A stretch of DNA of 64,000 nucleotides from Denitrificimonas caeni DSM 24390 (GCF_000421765.1 NZ_ATXQ01000006.1:62001-126000); one strand, 5' to 3'. Numbered from the stretch's first letter, positions 11,259-20,576 are shown. Notes: generated from the sequence alone by a model not told the origin. A program made the numbers and translations.

Positions 11259-11356
11259 CGCTGCGCTGGGTTCATGACAAGTGCAGCCAGAGATGGCGTA
11301 GCGCCCGAATCGAGCTTTGATGGCTCGTTGAGGGATAAAACACATTCAGCGCAGTG
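11259..11356 (+). repeat. 98-nt palindromic repeat, copy A
   Basis: Outer stem CGCTGCGCTG / CAGCGCAGTG (11259-11268 with 11347-11356, one G-T pair). Inner stem CGAGC / GCTCG sits around a TTTGATG loop. The middle (11287-11355) matches 42361-42428 closely (CCAGAGATGGCG, AGCGCCCGAATCGAG, CTCGTTGAGGGA). Total length equals the copy at 42333, and the stem sequences differ in a paired way. Confidence 0.75.
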
Positions 11357-11424
11357 GACTTGCACGCTAAGCTAACTTGGAAATTACCTCTGCAGCTTTT
11401 GCATGCTGGCTTTTTACAATCGAC

Positions 11425-12525
11425 TCATTTTCTAGCCAGTTGATTGCTGTGCTTCTGCTCAAGCGCCAAACGGCTTTGCGCCCAATCACGCCAAGCGCGG
11501 ACTTGCTGTGGATTAGCTCCAGCTTTCTCGGCGGCAGTCAGCGCTTGTAATCCTGCATCCCAGCGGCCTTGTTGGATTTCTAATTGCGCGAGATTCAGCC
11601 AGTGCTGGCCTTTACCTGTCTGCTTGGCGAGTTGTGCATACTGCCGAGCAGCGTTTGGATAATCACGTGCTTGCCAATGCAACTGTGCCAGACGCTCTTG
11701 ACTCGTAGCGTTACGCGCTAACATGCCATGTTTTAGCATGCCTTCTAACAATCGCGCAGCTTGCCAAGGTTGCTCCGATGCAGAGGCAAGGTTAATCAGA
11801 CTATCCAGATCAGACGATTTGAAAGTAATGCCTTTACTGTAAGCGGTGCGCAGCGTCGCCAAAGCCTTAGCGTGTTGACCGGCCATCTGCTGTAGCGCTG
11901 CCAATTGTTTCCAAGCATTGAGTTGATCAGGACTACGCTGTAAAAGTTGCTTCTGCCACTGCTCAGCCTGCGCATAGCGTTTTAATTCAGCATTGGCGCC
12001 GACCATAAACTGCAGCCAATTATCACTGATGGTTTTTTTACCTTTTAAATACTGGTCTGCTAAAGGCAAAGCTTTATCTAAACGGCCTAAACCTTGCCAA
12101 GACTGAATGCGTATTTCTAAGATTTCATCGGTTGCGGTGACGCCTTGTAAGTACTGCAGTGCTTGCTGGTAGTTTTTTACCGAAAAACTCAGTTTGGCTA
12201 AATTAAGACGGTCTTCTGCTGCTTGCTCTGCGCTGAGTTGATTGCTGCGCAAGGCTTTGTCGAGAAGACTGATGGCATGTTTGCTATGCCCTTGCGCCCA
12301 GACTAAGTAGCCTTGGCTGCGCCACACTAGCGCTTGCTCTAAGCTGTCTGGCTTGGTTTTTACCGCGCTTAATGCCTGCTCTGCTTCTGTGTACTTACCC
12401 GCTTGCTGCGCGGCTTGGGCATTTTGCAGGGCGCGAAACACATCAGGTGCAATGCTCTGTGCAGCAGCAGAGGCTGTTTGTGCCGATAACGCCAAGACAC
12501 ATACCGCTAAAATTAATCGTCGCAT
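11425..12525 (-). CDS. Periplasmic TPR protein of the TonB2 operon
   Basis: 366 residues with an N-terminal signal peptide (MRRLILAVCVLALSAQTASA) and a run of tetratricopeptide-type helix pairs from about 30 to 350 (ALQNAQAAQQAGKYTEAEQA, YPNAARQYAQLAKQ). It is the last gene of the operon, one base after tonB. Vibrio and Shewanella TonB2/TtpC clusters also end with a TPR gene; what it does for energy transduction is not settled. Probably periplasmic, interacting with TonB or its outer-membrane clients. Confidence 0.8.
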   Translation of the reverse strand: MRRLILAVCVLALSAQTASAAAQSIAPDVFRALQNAQAAQQAGKYTEAEQALSAVKTKPDSLEQALVWRSQGYLVWAQGHSKHAISLLDKALRSNQLSAEQAAEDRLNLAKLSFSVKNYQQALQYLQGVTATDEILEIRIQSWQGLGRLDKALPLADQYLKGKKTISDNWLQFMVGANAELKRYAQAEQWQKQLLQRSPDQLNAWKQLAALQQMAGQHAKALATLRTAYSKGITFKSSDLDSLINLASASEQPWQAARLLEGMLKHGMLARNATSQERLAQLHWQARDYPNAARQYAQLAKQTGKGQHWLNLAQLEIQQGRWDAGLQALTAAEKAGANPQQVRAWRDWAQSRLALEQKHSNQLARK

Positions 12526-12526
12526 C

Positions 12527-13219
12527 TTATCGGCCTCTTTTTTCGAGACGAAATTGCAAAGTTTTTACCGCTTCACGCGCCACCGAACGACCATCTTCTG
12601 TACGCGGCGCAAAACGCCAGCGCACCGCAGCTTTACGTGCTTCACGATCAAAGACATTGGCCGGTGACGATTCAACAACGCGGACATTCTCTACCTTGCC
12701 GTCAGGGGTGATAGTAAAGGCCAACTTCACGTAGCCTTCAATGCCGCGTCGCCGGGCGCTATCAGGGTAAATAGGCAAGACTTCATTTAGCGGAATAACT
12801 TCAGCATCATTACTCGGAGCGCTTGCTGCAGCAGTTGCTGCGGGCGCTGCAGGAGCAGTCGGCACGACTGCTTGCGCGGTCAGGCCTTGCAAACTTGGCG
12901 CGGCGGCGGCATTGATGCTGATATTACTGGAGAGCTGCGGTACGGCTAAATCTAAAGCAGCCATTTGTGGTGTACGCGGTGGTTGCGGCGCTTGCTGTGT
13001 TGGCGGTGTTTCCGGTTGTGGCTCCACAGGCTTCTCTGGCATCTGCTGACGCGAGCGACTTGGGTCACTGGACTCTTGCTGCAATTTCGGCATAAAGCGG
13101 CCGATTTGTAAGGCTGACTCTTCTACTTTGCTTTTGGGTGGAAAGATCATCACCAACATCAATACAAAGCTGCCCAAGACAATCGCCAGCGCTGCTAAAA
13201 AAGACCACAACCAACGCAT
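12527..13219 (-). CDS. tonB2: TonB-type energy transducer
   Basis: 230 residues: one N-terminal membrane anchor (about 5-25), a Pro/Gln-rich periplasmic spacer (about 55-85, with PQPETPPTQQAPQPPRTPQ), and a C-terminal TonB domain from about 150 (YPDSARRRGIEGYVKLAFTI, then RWRFAPRTEDGR). It carries force from ExbB/ExbD to outer-membrane receptors. The stop/start overlap with exbD is one base. The symbol follows the Vibrio TonB2 layout and is by analogy. Confidence 0.88.
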   Translation of the reverse strand: MRWLWSFLAALAIVLGSFVLMLVMIFPPKSKVEESALQIGRFMPKLQQESSDPSRSRQQMPEKPVEPQPETPPTQQAPQPPRTPQMAALDLAVPQLSSNISINAAAAPSLQGLTAQAVVPTAPAAPAATAAASAPSNDAEVIPLNEVLPIYPDSARRRGIEGYVKLAFTITPDGKVENVRVVESSPANVFDREARKAAVRWRFAPRTEDGRSVAREAVKTLQFRLEKRGR

Positions 13220-13632
13220 TAACGCGACTCCGTAGAAGCAGCCAAGACCACATCATCCACACCGGCAAGGCGCGCCTGATCCATCACTTGCACCACTAAG
13301 CCGGTGCGAGCATCTTGATCCGCTTGCACCACCACTACACCTTCCGGCTGCTCTTGGCGCATGCGCTCAACATGGGCGCGCACACTGCGCACATCGACCA
13401 CCTGCTTATCCAGCCAAACTTGGCCATCCGCGGTGACCGCAATTAAAATATTGCCTTTATCTTGCGCTGTGGCGGTATCTGCTTGCGGACGATTGACCTC
13501 AATGCCCGACTCTTTAATAAATGAGCTGGTGACAATGAAGAAAATCAGCATGATAAACACCACATCCAACATCGGTGTTAAATCAATGCCCGCTTCCTCT
13601 TCCACTTGCTGACTGTAACGACGCATTCTCAT
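13219..13632 (-). CDS. exbD: ExbD/TolR-family biopolymer transport protein
   Basis: 137 residues. A single membrane helix (about 19-38) contains the conserved proton-path aspartate, Asp23, in IDLTPMLDVVFIMLIFFIV. A periplasmic domain of about 95 residues follows (VNRPQADTATAQDKGNILIA). It partners with the adjacent ExbB and TonB in using proton motive force. Ten bases separate it from exbB. Confidence 0.92.
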   Translation of the reverse strand: MRMRRYSQQVEEEAGIDLTPMLDVVFIMLIFFIVTSSFIKESGIEVNRPQADTATAQDKGNILIAVTADGQVWLDKQVVDVRSVRAHVERMRQEQPEGVVVVQADQDARTGLVVQVMDQARLAGVDDVVLAASTESR

Positions 13633-13642
13633 CGTCTAATCC

Positions 13643-14197
13643 TTATTCGTGACGCAATTGATCGGCCAAGCGGCCCAAAGCCCGTCGAGCGTTTCGCTCT
13701 AAACGGGCCAAACTAAATAATCCACCAATGGCTAAGACCATGCCGGCCAGTGTTGGCAATGTCGCCTGCCAAACCCCACCTGCCATAGCCCGCGGATTGC
13801 CGCTACCGCTGACAGCCAGTACTTCAAATACCGCAACCATGCCAGTGACAGTACCGAGCAAACCCAATAACGGAAACATCGCCACCAGCGTGCGTGTCAC
13901 CGACAGAGGCGTTAGCAATTGCTCACGGGCTTGTGCCAGCCATGCCGCACGTACGGCGTGCTGCCAGCGGCTGTTTTGTCCGGCCTCGGCACAGAGTTGT
14001 TGCCAAGCATTACGGCGCTCTTTCGCCCACTGTGGGAATTGGCATTTTGTGTACCATAGCCGCTCCAGCACTAAGGTCCAGAACAGCACGCACAATGCCG
14101 CGAGCAGCCACATGACAATGCCGCCAGCACTCATCAAGTCGAGTAAGGCATGGCTGCTATCAATCAGCCAAAACCAGGTGCTTTGCCAGTTACTCAC
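13643..14197 (-). CDS. exbB: ExbB-type MotA/TolQ/ExbB proton channel protein
   Basis: 184 residues with three membrane segments (about 18-40, 100-125, 140-165). The hallmark LFPLLGLLGTVTGMV-type stretch (MFPLLGLLGTVTGMVAVFE) lies near residue 105. It forms the motor with ExbD. The start overlaps the end of the upstream TtpC-like gene by eight bases. Confidence 0.92.
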   Translation of the reverse strand: MSNWQSTWFWLIDSSHALLDLMSAGGIVMWLLAALCVLFWTLVLERLWYTKCQFPQWAKERRNAWQQLCAEAGQNSRWQHAVRAAWLAQAREQLLTPLSVTRTLVAMFPLLGLLGTVTGMVAVFEVLAVSGSGNPRAMAGGVWQATLPTLAGMVLAIGGLFSLARLERNARRALGRLADQLRHE

Positions 14198-15533
14198 TGC
14201 GCTTTTTTCCTGACATGTGCAAAGCTAATAAACCCACGCATTGCTGCTCTAACAACTGCACCACCATTTTACTGCGCGCGCTGAGCACACTGTGTAAGAA
14301 CAGCAGTGGAATGGCCACGACTAGACCTTCAACGGTGGTGACCAAGGCTTGTGAAATACCATCGGCCATCAGACGTGAATCACCACCGCCACTTTGGGTA
14401 ATGGCCTGGAAGGTAATAATCATCCCCGTGACCGTACCCAGCAAACCCAGTAAAGGCGCAACCGCAGCCAACAACTTAAGTAATCCTTGACCTTTTTCTA
14501 ACTGCGGCACTTCTAGCATCACCGCTTCATCGAGCTTGAGCTCAAGGGTTTCTAAATCAGACAGTTGCGGGTTCGGACCTAAGACGCTTAGAACGCGTCC
14601 TAGCGGATTATTGCTGTTGGGCTGTGAAAGGTTGCGCATTTGCTCGCGGACACTGCGAATCACCTGCATCAGACCAAACATACGCCACGCGGCCAGAGCA
14701 AAACCAAACAGACCCAGCGCCACAATCACCCAGCCGACTAAACCACCCTGCTTTAAACGGTCGATCAGCGACGGCTGACGTTGCAATTGCTCAACCAGCG
14801 AGCCGCGCGTCGGGTCAACCGGAATTAGGCCAACCGCATCGCTGCTAGCAATCCAGTTTTTTACTTGACCAAGACCTGATGGCTGCTTAGGTAAAGCGCG
14901 ATAGGCGTTATCACCTTCACTGAAGGTTAAAAACGCTTGATCGTTATAAGCAGAGAAAGGCCCAACGCGCAATATATCTTGCGTTTGGCGCTGACCATCT
15001 ACGCCGATCACTGGCGCAGCAACACGCTCAACACGTCCCGTTGCCGTCATATCTTCTAAAACAGTCAGCCAAAAGCTTTCAACCTGTGCTGCGTTCGGTA
15101 ACACGCGGCTTTTAGACAAGCGTTCAAGCTGCTCAATACGCTTTGGAAATTGCACATTTAACAAGCTACTGCGCCACTGTCCGGCTAAATCACCGGCACT
15201 TTGGCGCACCACTGCAAACAGTTCACCCAAATCACCGACTTGCTGCTTCAGTAGTTGCTCTTGATCAGCCAGTTCTTGCTCATTCGCGGTAAAAGTCGAT
15301 TTTAATGCGGCCGCACGTGACTCCTGCTCAGCCAAGGCTTTTTTCGCTTGCGCCAACAACTGGGCTTGCTGATTACGTGTCTGTAAAAAATGTTGCTCAC
15401 GCTCTTGCATCAATTGCTCTTCAGTATTTTTTTCGCTACGAATGCGTTCCAGCAACTGATCAGGACTTAAGACATTCGCTTGCACTGACACACTGAGCAG
15501 TAGGCCGCAGGTTATCCATAACAAGCGTTTCAT
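14190..15533 (-). CDS. ttpC: TtpC-like ExbB homologue with periplasmic extension
   Basis: 447 residues. Signal peptide (to about residue 19), a Gln/Glu-rich coiled-coil periplasmic region (about 30-115), a linker domain to about 265, then a complete MotA/TolQ/ExbB channel domain with LGLLGTVTGMIITFQAITQ. In Vibrio, TtpC is a fourth required part of the TonB2 complex besides ExbB2/ExbD2; the extension is the difference from plain ExbB. It overlaps the DUF3450 gene by four bases and exbB by eight. Confidence 0.85.
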   Translation of the reverse strand: MKRLLWITCGLLLSVSVQANVLSPDQLLERIRSEKNTEEQLMQEREQHFLQTRNQQAQLLAQAKKALAEQESRAAALKSTFTANEQELADQEQLLKQQVGDLGELFAVVRQSAGDLAGQWRSSLLNVQFPKRIEQLERLSKSRVLPNAAQVESFWLTVLEDMTATGRVERVAAPVIGVDGQRQTQDILRVGPFSAYNDQAFLTFSEGDNAYRALPKQPSGLGQVKNWIASSDAVGLIPVDPTRGSLVEQLQRQPSLIDRLKQGGLVGWVIVALGLFGFALAAWRMFGLMQVIRSVREQMRNLSQPNSNNPLGRVLSVLGPNPQLSDLETLELKLDEAVMLEVPQLEKGQGLLKLLAAVAPLLGLLGTVTGMIITFQAITQSGGGDSRLMADGISQALVTTVEGLVVAIPLLFLHSVLSARSKMVVQLLEQQCVGLLALHMSGKKRSE

Positions 15534-16300
15534 GGCTGCACCTCCAGTGCTAAGGTCTTAATCGGCAGCTCTAACCAGTCTGCTGATTTTTGCTGACGGG
15601 CAATGGCAATGGCTTTTTGTAAGGGACGACGCACACTGCTATCGAGTGCTTGCCAGCTTTGCGTTTTAGCATTCCAATAACCGCTTTCTTGGCCATTGGG
15701 GGTTTGGTAATAAAGCATGACGCGACCAAGGCGCAAGAACTCGACACTGCGTTGCTCGGCCCCCTCGCCTAACTCACCGCGCCAAGCTTCCAGGGTATAA
15801 CCGTAATCACTTTCAATTTGATAGGCTTCAAGAATGCGGCGGTATTTTTCCGCCATACTGACATCAGCGCGCGGCATCAGCTCTTGCAGCGCAGCTAAGC
15901 GATCGGCACGCTCCAATGGTAAAAAAGGCACATCGGCTGCAATAAACTCAGCCAGCACTTCAACCATGCGGCGCATTTGCGGCATCACCGCAGCTTCCGT
16001 TTCCAATAATTCATCGAGTTGCTGTTGATAACTGACCAGCTCTTGATGCTGCGCAGCAATCAGCTCACCCACTTGTTGGTTATAGCCTTCAAGCGCTTTG
16101 GCTTTGGCCAAAGTACTGCTGTACTCTTCCAGCATCGCTTGGCTGGCATCATCCAGACTTTCGATACGTTTTTGCGAGCTTTGCGCGGTTTGGCTGAGTT
16201 TCTCGCTTTCACTTAACGCCTGTTCCAGCGTTGCTGCACTGACGACTGGACTCACCACTGCACAACAGAAAAGCAGTGAGCGTAAAGTTGTTGCTCGCAT
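15530..16300 (-). CDS. DUF3450 periplasmic protein, first gene of TonB2 operon
   Basis: 256 residues with a signal peptide (MRATTLRSLLFCCAVVSPVV, cut near VSA|ATL) and a long helical/coiled-coil stretch (about 25-100, EKLSQTAQSSQKRIESLDD). DUF3450 proteins accompany TtpC/ExbB2/ExbD2/TonB2 in marine gammaproteobacteria; their molecular role is undefined. A Fur box lies 36-54 bases upstream, so the six-gene run to 11425 is probably iron-repressed. Confidence 0.82.
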   Translation of the reverse strand: MRATTLRSLLFCCAVVSPVVSAATLEQALSESEKLSQTAQSSQKRIESLDDASQAMLEEYSSTLAKAKALEGYNQQVGELIAAQHQELVSYQQQLDELLETEAAVMPQMRRMVEVLAEFIAADVPFLPLERADRLAALQELMPRADVSMAEKYRRILEAYQIESDYGYTLEAWRGELGEGAEQRSVEFLRLGRVMLYYQTPNGQESGYWNAKTQSWQALDSSVRRPLQKAIAIARQQKSADWLELPIKTLALEVQP

Positions 16301-16335
16301 GAATACGGATTCCTTAATCTGGACGTTTTATTAAT

Positions 16336-16354
16336 AGCAATGATTATCATCTGC
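16336..16354 (-). promoter_or_regulatory. Fur box of the TonB2 operon
   Basis: Read on the minus strand GCAGATGATAATCATTGCT: 13 of 19 positions match the classical consensus, with an unbroken 12-base core ATGATAATCATT. It lies just upstream of the first operon gene. Iron-Fur repression of TonB systems is established in the group; here it is inferred. Confidence 0.8.
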
Positions 16355-16640
16355 ATGCGTTAACAAATCAAGCAGTTAGCTTCAGTTTAAACATCGCAAA
16401 GAGTCATCCAGTCAATAAAACCAAGATGCTCTACATTTTACCTAAGTATAAATAGAAACACTGTTAGCATTGAATAATACGCGACTCAGGGTACATTTGA
16501 GCTTTACTTGCGAGGGTGCAGGACAACATGCCGCACCGTTGCTTATCAAGCCTGTGCGATTATTGAGACATATTCTCGTTTGCTTTGCATCGATGTAAAC
16601 TGCACATCTGTGCGCACATTAACAGAAGGCTATTTATTCA

Positions 16641-18380
16641 GTGGATACGGCTCTGCAAACATCTGAACAACAGCTCAAAAAGACGCTGCGCAAGCAGTTA
16701 AAAGATACGATCGCCCCAGAAACTAAGCGACTGCATCTGGCACTTCTCTTAGCCGTGTTGGGCACTCTAGTGTTTATTGGACAAAGCTGGCTACTGGCTC
16801 ATTTGTTTGCTGGACTCATCAAAAGCACGCAAAACTCCACCGGCCTTGTTGATGTATTCAGTAGCCAAGCGCTGCTGTTGTTAATTCTGTGTTTTATCCT
16901 AAGGCCGAGTTTACAGTTTGTTCGCGAACGCCTCTCACAAGTGGCCAGTTTTCGAGCGCGAGCGACTTTGCGTCAGCGTTTATTGGTCACCTTAGCCAGT
17001 CTGGGTCCAGAGCGGCAGACCTTAGGAGCAGATGGCGCACTAAGCAATCAATTGCTTGAGCAAGTGGATGCACTGGATGGTTATATCAGCCGCTATTACG
17101 TGCAACTGTATTTAGTTTTGATCACTCCGCTACTGATTAGCATCGCCGCTTTTTATTACAGCCCGCTGGCGGCCGGGTTAATGCTGATGACCGCACCGCT
17201 CGTGCCGCTGTTTATGGTTTTGGTAGGTGGCGCTGCCAGTCGCAGTAGCCAACAACAAATGGCAGCAATGAGCCAATTGAGCAGCCGCTTTTTAGATTGG
17301 GTACGCGGCATGTCGACTTTGCAGCACTTAAAAGCTACTGATCAAGCTCAAGAAGATATCGACCGTTCGGCCTCAAAATACCGCGACACCACGATGAAAG
17401 TGCTGCGTTTGGCGTTTTTATCCGGCGCAGTCTTGGAGTTATTTTCTTCCTTAGCCATTGCCTTAGTGGCGCTGTACCTGGGTTTGGGTTTGCTGGGTAT
17501 TTTACCTTGGGCTAAAGACGTGATTCCTGTGCCCTATGCCGGTGCATTGTTTATTTTACTGCTAGCCCCTGAGTTCTATGCACCACTGCGTCAACTTGGC
17601 AGCGACTATCACGCCAAAGCAGAAGCAGAAGGTGCCATTGAAGAATTACTGCCATTATTAGAGCAGCACACATGGCAACACCCAGGACAACAACCGCTGC
17701 AACTCGATGCTGCACCTGCGCTATCGTTAACCGCGGTCAGCATCACTGCGCACAACGGACGCTTACGCTTACCTTGCATTAATCTGCAGATTGCAGCCGG
17801 TGAGCGGATTGGTTTGCATGGCGTCAGTGGCAGTGGAAAATCCAGTTTGCTGTTGGCGTTGCTCGGTTTTGTTCCTTATGAGGGTGAGATTCTCGTCAAT
17901 CAAAGCGCACTATTGCAACTGTTACGCAGTGATTGGCACGGCCAACTTGGCTACTTATCACAACAACCTAATTTTAAGCGCGGCAGCCTTGCGGAGAATT
18001 TACGCTTAGCTAACCCTGCAGCCAGCGAGCAACAATTGTATGAGGTGTTGCGCCAGGTGGACTTGCTGTCATTGATAGAAAAGCTGCCGCAAGGTTTAAA
18101 CACTCAACTCGGCGAGCGCGGACTAGGCTTATCCGGTGGTCAACTGAGCCGCCTGGCGATTGCGCAATTATTGCTACGTGATGCTCATATCTGGTTGCTG
18201 GATGAGCCCACTGCGCACCTTGACCCTGAAACCAGCGCCACCATTCATACCTTGTTAGACAAACTCAGTGTTGGCAAAACCTTGCTACTGGTCAGTCATC
18301 AATGGCAAGGCTTGCAATGGCTTGATCGGCATCTTGACTTAGCTGCCCTGCACACCACAAAGGAGCAGCAACCATGCTAA
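16641..18380 (+). CDS. cydD: CydD subunit of the cysteine/glutathione ABC exporter
   Basis: 579 residues: six-helix ABC transmembrane domain (about 30-330) fused to an ATPase domain. Walker A GVSGSGKSS starts at residue 394 with K400, signature LSGGQ at 497-501, and Walker B WLLDEP with D521. CydDC exports thiols to the periplasm and is needed for cytochrome bd and c maturation. The start is GTG at 16641 with AGAAGGC about ten bases upstream. It overlaps cydC by seven bases. The 340-base upstream gap also holds the Fur box of the divergent operon; no clear Anr/FNR site was seen. Confidence 0.92.
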   Translation: MDTALQTSEQQLKKTLRKQLKDTIAPETKRLHLALLLAVLGTLVFIGQSWLLAHLFAGLIKSTQNSTGLVDVFSSQALLLLILCFILRPSLQFVRERLSQVASFRARATLRQRLLVTLASLGPERQTLGADGALSNQLLEQVDALDGYISRYYVQLYLVLITPLLISIAAFYYSPLAAGLMLMTAPLVPLFMVLVGGAASRSSQQQMAAMSQLSSRFLDWVRGMSTLQHLKATDQAQEDIDRSASKYRDTTMKVLRLAFLSGAVLELFSSLAIALVALYLGLGLLGILPWAKDVIPVPYAGALFILLLAPEFYAPLRQLGSDYHAKAEAEGAIEELLPLLEQHTWQHPGQQPLQLDAAPALSLTAVSITAHNGRLRLPCINLQIAAGERIGLHGVSGSGKSSLLLALLGFVPYEGEILVNQSALLQLLRSDWHGQLGYLSQQPNFKRGSLAENLRLANPAASEQQLYEVLRQVDLLSLIEKLPQGLNTQLGERGLGLSGGQLSRLAIAQLLLRDAHIWLLDEPTAHLDPETSATIHTLLDKLSVGKTLLLVSHQWQGLQWLDRHLDLAALHTTKEQQPC

Positions 18381-20014
18381 AGCCCATTCGTTTACGCAAT
18401 CTATTGCGCAGCCGTCAGGCCAACTGGAGCTTGGCGTTATTGCTTGGCGCGCTGACATTATTTTCAGCAATTGGCTTATTGGCGGTATCAGGCTGGTTTA
18501 TCACTGCCGCAGCGATTGCAGGTTTAACCCTTAGCAGTTCCTTTACCTTTGACTACTTCCGTCCTGCCGCGTTAATTCGTTTGTTCGCCATTGTGCGTAC
18601 GGCAGGTCGCTACGGCGAACGAGTTACCTCACACCACGCTGCCCTGTCCTTGCTAAAAGATTTACGCAGCCAGGTGTTTCGTGCGCTAACGTTAGGCAAA
18701 ACTGCGGCGACACTCGACAGCACCAGTTCGGCAGCAACCATGCACCGCTTGGTCGCCGACATTGATCGCCTTGATCGTTTCCCGCTGCAGTTTGTTGCGC
18801 CATGGTTTTGGGCCAGTTTAATCGTTGTTTGTTACTTAACCTTTGCTTACTGGCTACACCCGCAATTGGCTGCAGCGGCAAGTTTTGGTTTAGTGGCGGC
18901 TTGGCTTCTGGTGCCTGCTGTTGGCTTTTGGCGTGGACGCACACTTGCGCAAGAAGATGTGACTGCCGCAGAGCAGCGCCGTGAGCATTTTTTAGAATCC
19001 CTCTCGCTACTGACCTCGCTGACTCTTTGGCAAGGCTGGCCAAGCCAACAACGCGATACCTTAATCGCTGATCAGCAGTACCAAACCCAGCAGCTTAAAC
19101 AACAGCAACTGATCAGCCTACTGAGCTTATTGCAGCAATGGGCGCTGGCGATCAGTTTGATTTGTGTACTGTGGTTTGGCGTGGATTTAGTCCAAAGCAA
19201 TTTAGTCAGTGTGCCTTGGCTGCTGGCTGCGGCTTTGGCTTTACTGGGTGTGCATGAAGCATTAGTGCCCTTAGCTGGCAGCTTTATTGGTTTAGGCCAA
19301 AGCCAAGCCGCACGCGATCGGATCAACCAGCTGATGCCTATTAATCAAGCTCAACCAATCGAGACTGACGACACAACACGCCCTGCTGCGCCTTTTCATC
19401 TGCAAACCGAGCAGCTTAGCGCGCGTATTGCTGGTGCATTAAATGGCCCTGAAAACATCAACATTGATTTGCGCAGCGGTCAGGTGCTGGTGATTACGGG
19501 CGCGTCCGGCATTGGTAAAACCACATTATTAAAAGTGCTGGCTAATGCGCTGCAGCCAAGCAGTGGCAAGTACTTGATCAACCAACGTCCTGCTGAGCAA
19601 TGGCAACTGGATGAGTGCATTGGTTATTTGCCCCAGCAGTTGGATATTTTTGATAGCAGCTTAGCCAATAATCTGCGTTTGGCTGATCCACAGGCCAGCG
19701 ATGAGCAACTGTGGCAGGTGCTTGCTGATGTAGCTCTGGCTGATTGGGCGCAACAGCAGAATGGCTTGGATACGGCGCTGGGCGAGTACGGTGCGCAAAT
19801 CTCTGGCGGCCAAGCACGTCGTGTGGCTTTAGCACGTCTATTGCTGGCTAAACGGCCGATTCTATTGGTTGATGAGCCTTTTGCCGGGCTCGATAGCCGC
19901 AGTAGCTATCAAGTGATAGCTGCGTTGCGTGAGCGTCAAGCCGATGGTTTGCTGATTATTGTCAGCCACCATGCGATGGATATTCCTGACGTGCAGCGCT
20001 TACATTTGTCTTAG
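18374..20014 (+). CDS. cydC: CydC subunit of the cysteine/glutathione ABC exporter
   Basis: 546 residues, ABC half-transporter partner of CydD. Six membrane helices lie in the first 320 residues. The ATPase domain has Walker A GASGIGKTT from residue 376 (K382), signature ISGGQ and Walker B ILLVDEP. The NQRPAEQW and QQNGLDTALGEYG segments fit CydC. Translationally coupled to cydD. No cydAB genes are in this window, so the cytochrome bd it serves must be elsewhere. Confidence 0.92.
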   Translation: MLKPIRLRNLLRSRQANWSLALLLGALTLFSAIGLLAVSGWFITAAAIAGLTLSSSFTFDYFRPAALIRLFAIVRTAGRYGERVTSHHAALSLLKDLRSQVFRALTLGKTAATLDSTSSAATMHRLVADIDRLDRFPLQFVAPWFWASLIVVCYLTFAYWLHPQLAAAASFGLVAAWLLVPAVGFWRGRTLAQEDVTAAEQRREHFLESLSLLTSLTLWQGWPSQQRDTLIADQQYQTQQLKQQQLISLLSLLQQWALAISLICVLWFGVDLVQSNLVSVPWLLAAALALLGVHEALVPLAGSFIGLGQSQAARDRINQLMPINQAQPIETDDTTRPAAPFHLQTEQLSARIAGALNGPENINIDLRSGQVLVITGASGIGKTTLLKVLANALQPSSGKYLINQRPAEQWQLDECIGYLPQQLDIFDSSLANNLRLADPQASDEQLWQVLADVALADWAQQQNGLDTALGEYGAQISGGQARRVALARLLLAKRPILLVDEPFAGLDSRSSYQVIAALRERQADGLLIIVSHHAMDIPDVQRLHLS

Positions 20015-20043
20015 TGGTGCGTTGCAACATAGCGATGCACGGA

Positions 20044-20298
20044 TTAAAACATATCCGCTTGCTCAGGCTCATCATCTATCGGCAAGCCTGCTTGCAAAGC
20101 AGCTTCTTTAGCTTTTAGGACGCGGGCTTTGCGTTGTAAACATAAACGCACGACTTGTCGCTTATCGGCTTCGCTAAATTTGAGCCAGTACAAGCGTTCC
20201 TCACGCGAACGAAAACAGCCTTTGCAATAGCCTTTATTGTTCGCCTCACAGACCCCAATGCAAGGGCTGGGGATTTCAAAAAACTCAAGCTGTTGCAT
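20044..20298 (-). CDS. DUF1289 cysteine-motif small protein
   Basis: 84 residues. The family pattern SPCIGVCEANNKGYCKGCFR (residues 10-29) gives four cysteines spaced CX3C...CX2C, followed by SREERLYW and a basic helix. DUF1289 proteins are widespread in proteobacteria and have no settled function; metal or Fe-S binding is a reasonable guess only. Convergent with cydC, 29 bases apart. Confidence 0.8.
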   Translation of the reverse strand: MQQLEFFEIPSPCIGVCEANNKGYCKGCFRSREERLYWLKFSEADKRQVVRLCLQRKARVLKAKEAALQAGLPIDDEPEQADMF

Positions 20299-20528
20299 AG
20301 AAAGCGGCCTTCAAAAAATGCCCAAGGTATAAAAGTCAGTCAACCCATCAGGACAATTGATCACTTTTTAAACGACTTCAGTTAGCTTACTGAAAAATTG
20401 CTTAAAATCAAAAATGCAAGAAAATTAATTGTATAAATTTCAATATTCGGCAAGTGCGCACAGTCCCTAGCTTAGAGCTTAAAAGTGATTGATAACCCGC
20501 AAATGAGTGTGTTGATATTACTGAAACC

Positions 20529-20544
20529 ACACAGTATATTGCGT
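20529..20544. promoter_or_regulatory. NrdR box 1 upstream of nrdA
   Basis: ACACAGTATATTGCGT matches the NrdR consensus acaCwAtATaTwGtgt at most positions. Paired with box 2, 32 bases away centre to centre, about three helical turns, the usual NrdR arrangement. The remaining 357-base leader is AT-rich and otherwise plain. Confidence 0.78.
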
Positions 20545-20560
20545 CTCCTATTACGCAAAA

Positions 20561-20576
20561 ACACAATATGCTGTGT
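20561..20576. promoter_or_regulatory. NrdR box 2 upstream of nrdA
   Basis: ACACAATATGCTGTGT, a better match to the NrdR palindrome than box 1. It lies 80 bases before the nrdA start, so it may overlap the promoter. Confidence 0.82.

Noticed and set aside
16500-16640. Anr/FNR box for cydD (TTGCTTATCAA near 16540)
   Set aside because: Spacing is three bases short of the TTGAT-N4-ATCAA pattern and only one half-site is good.
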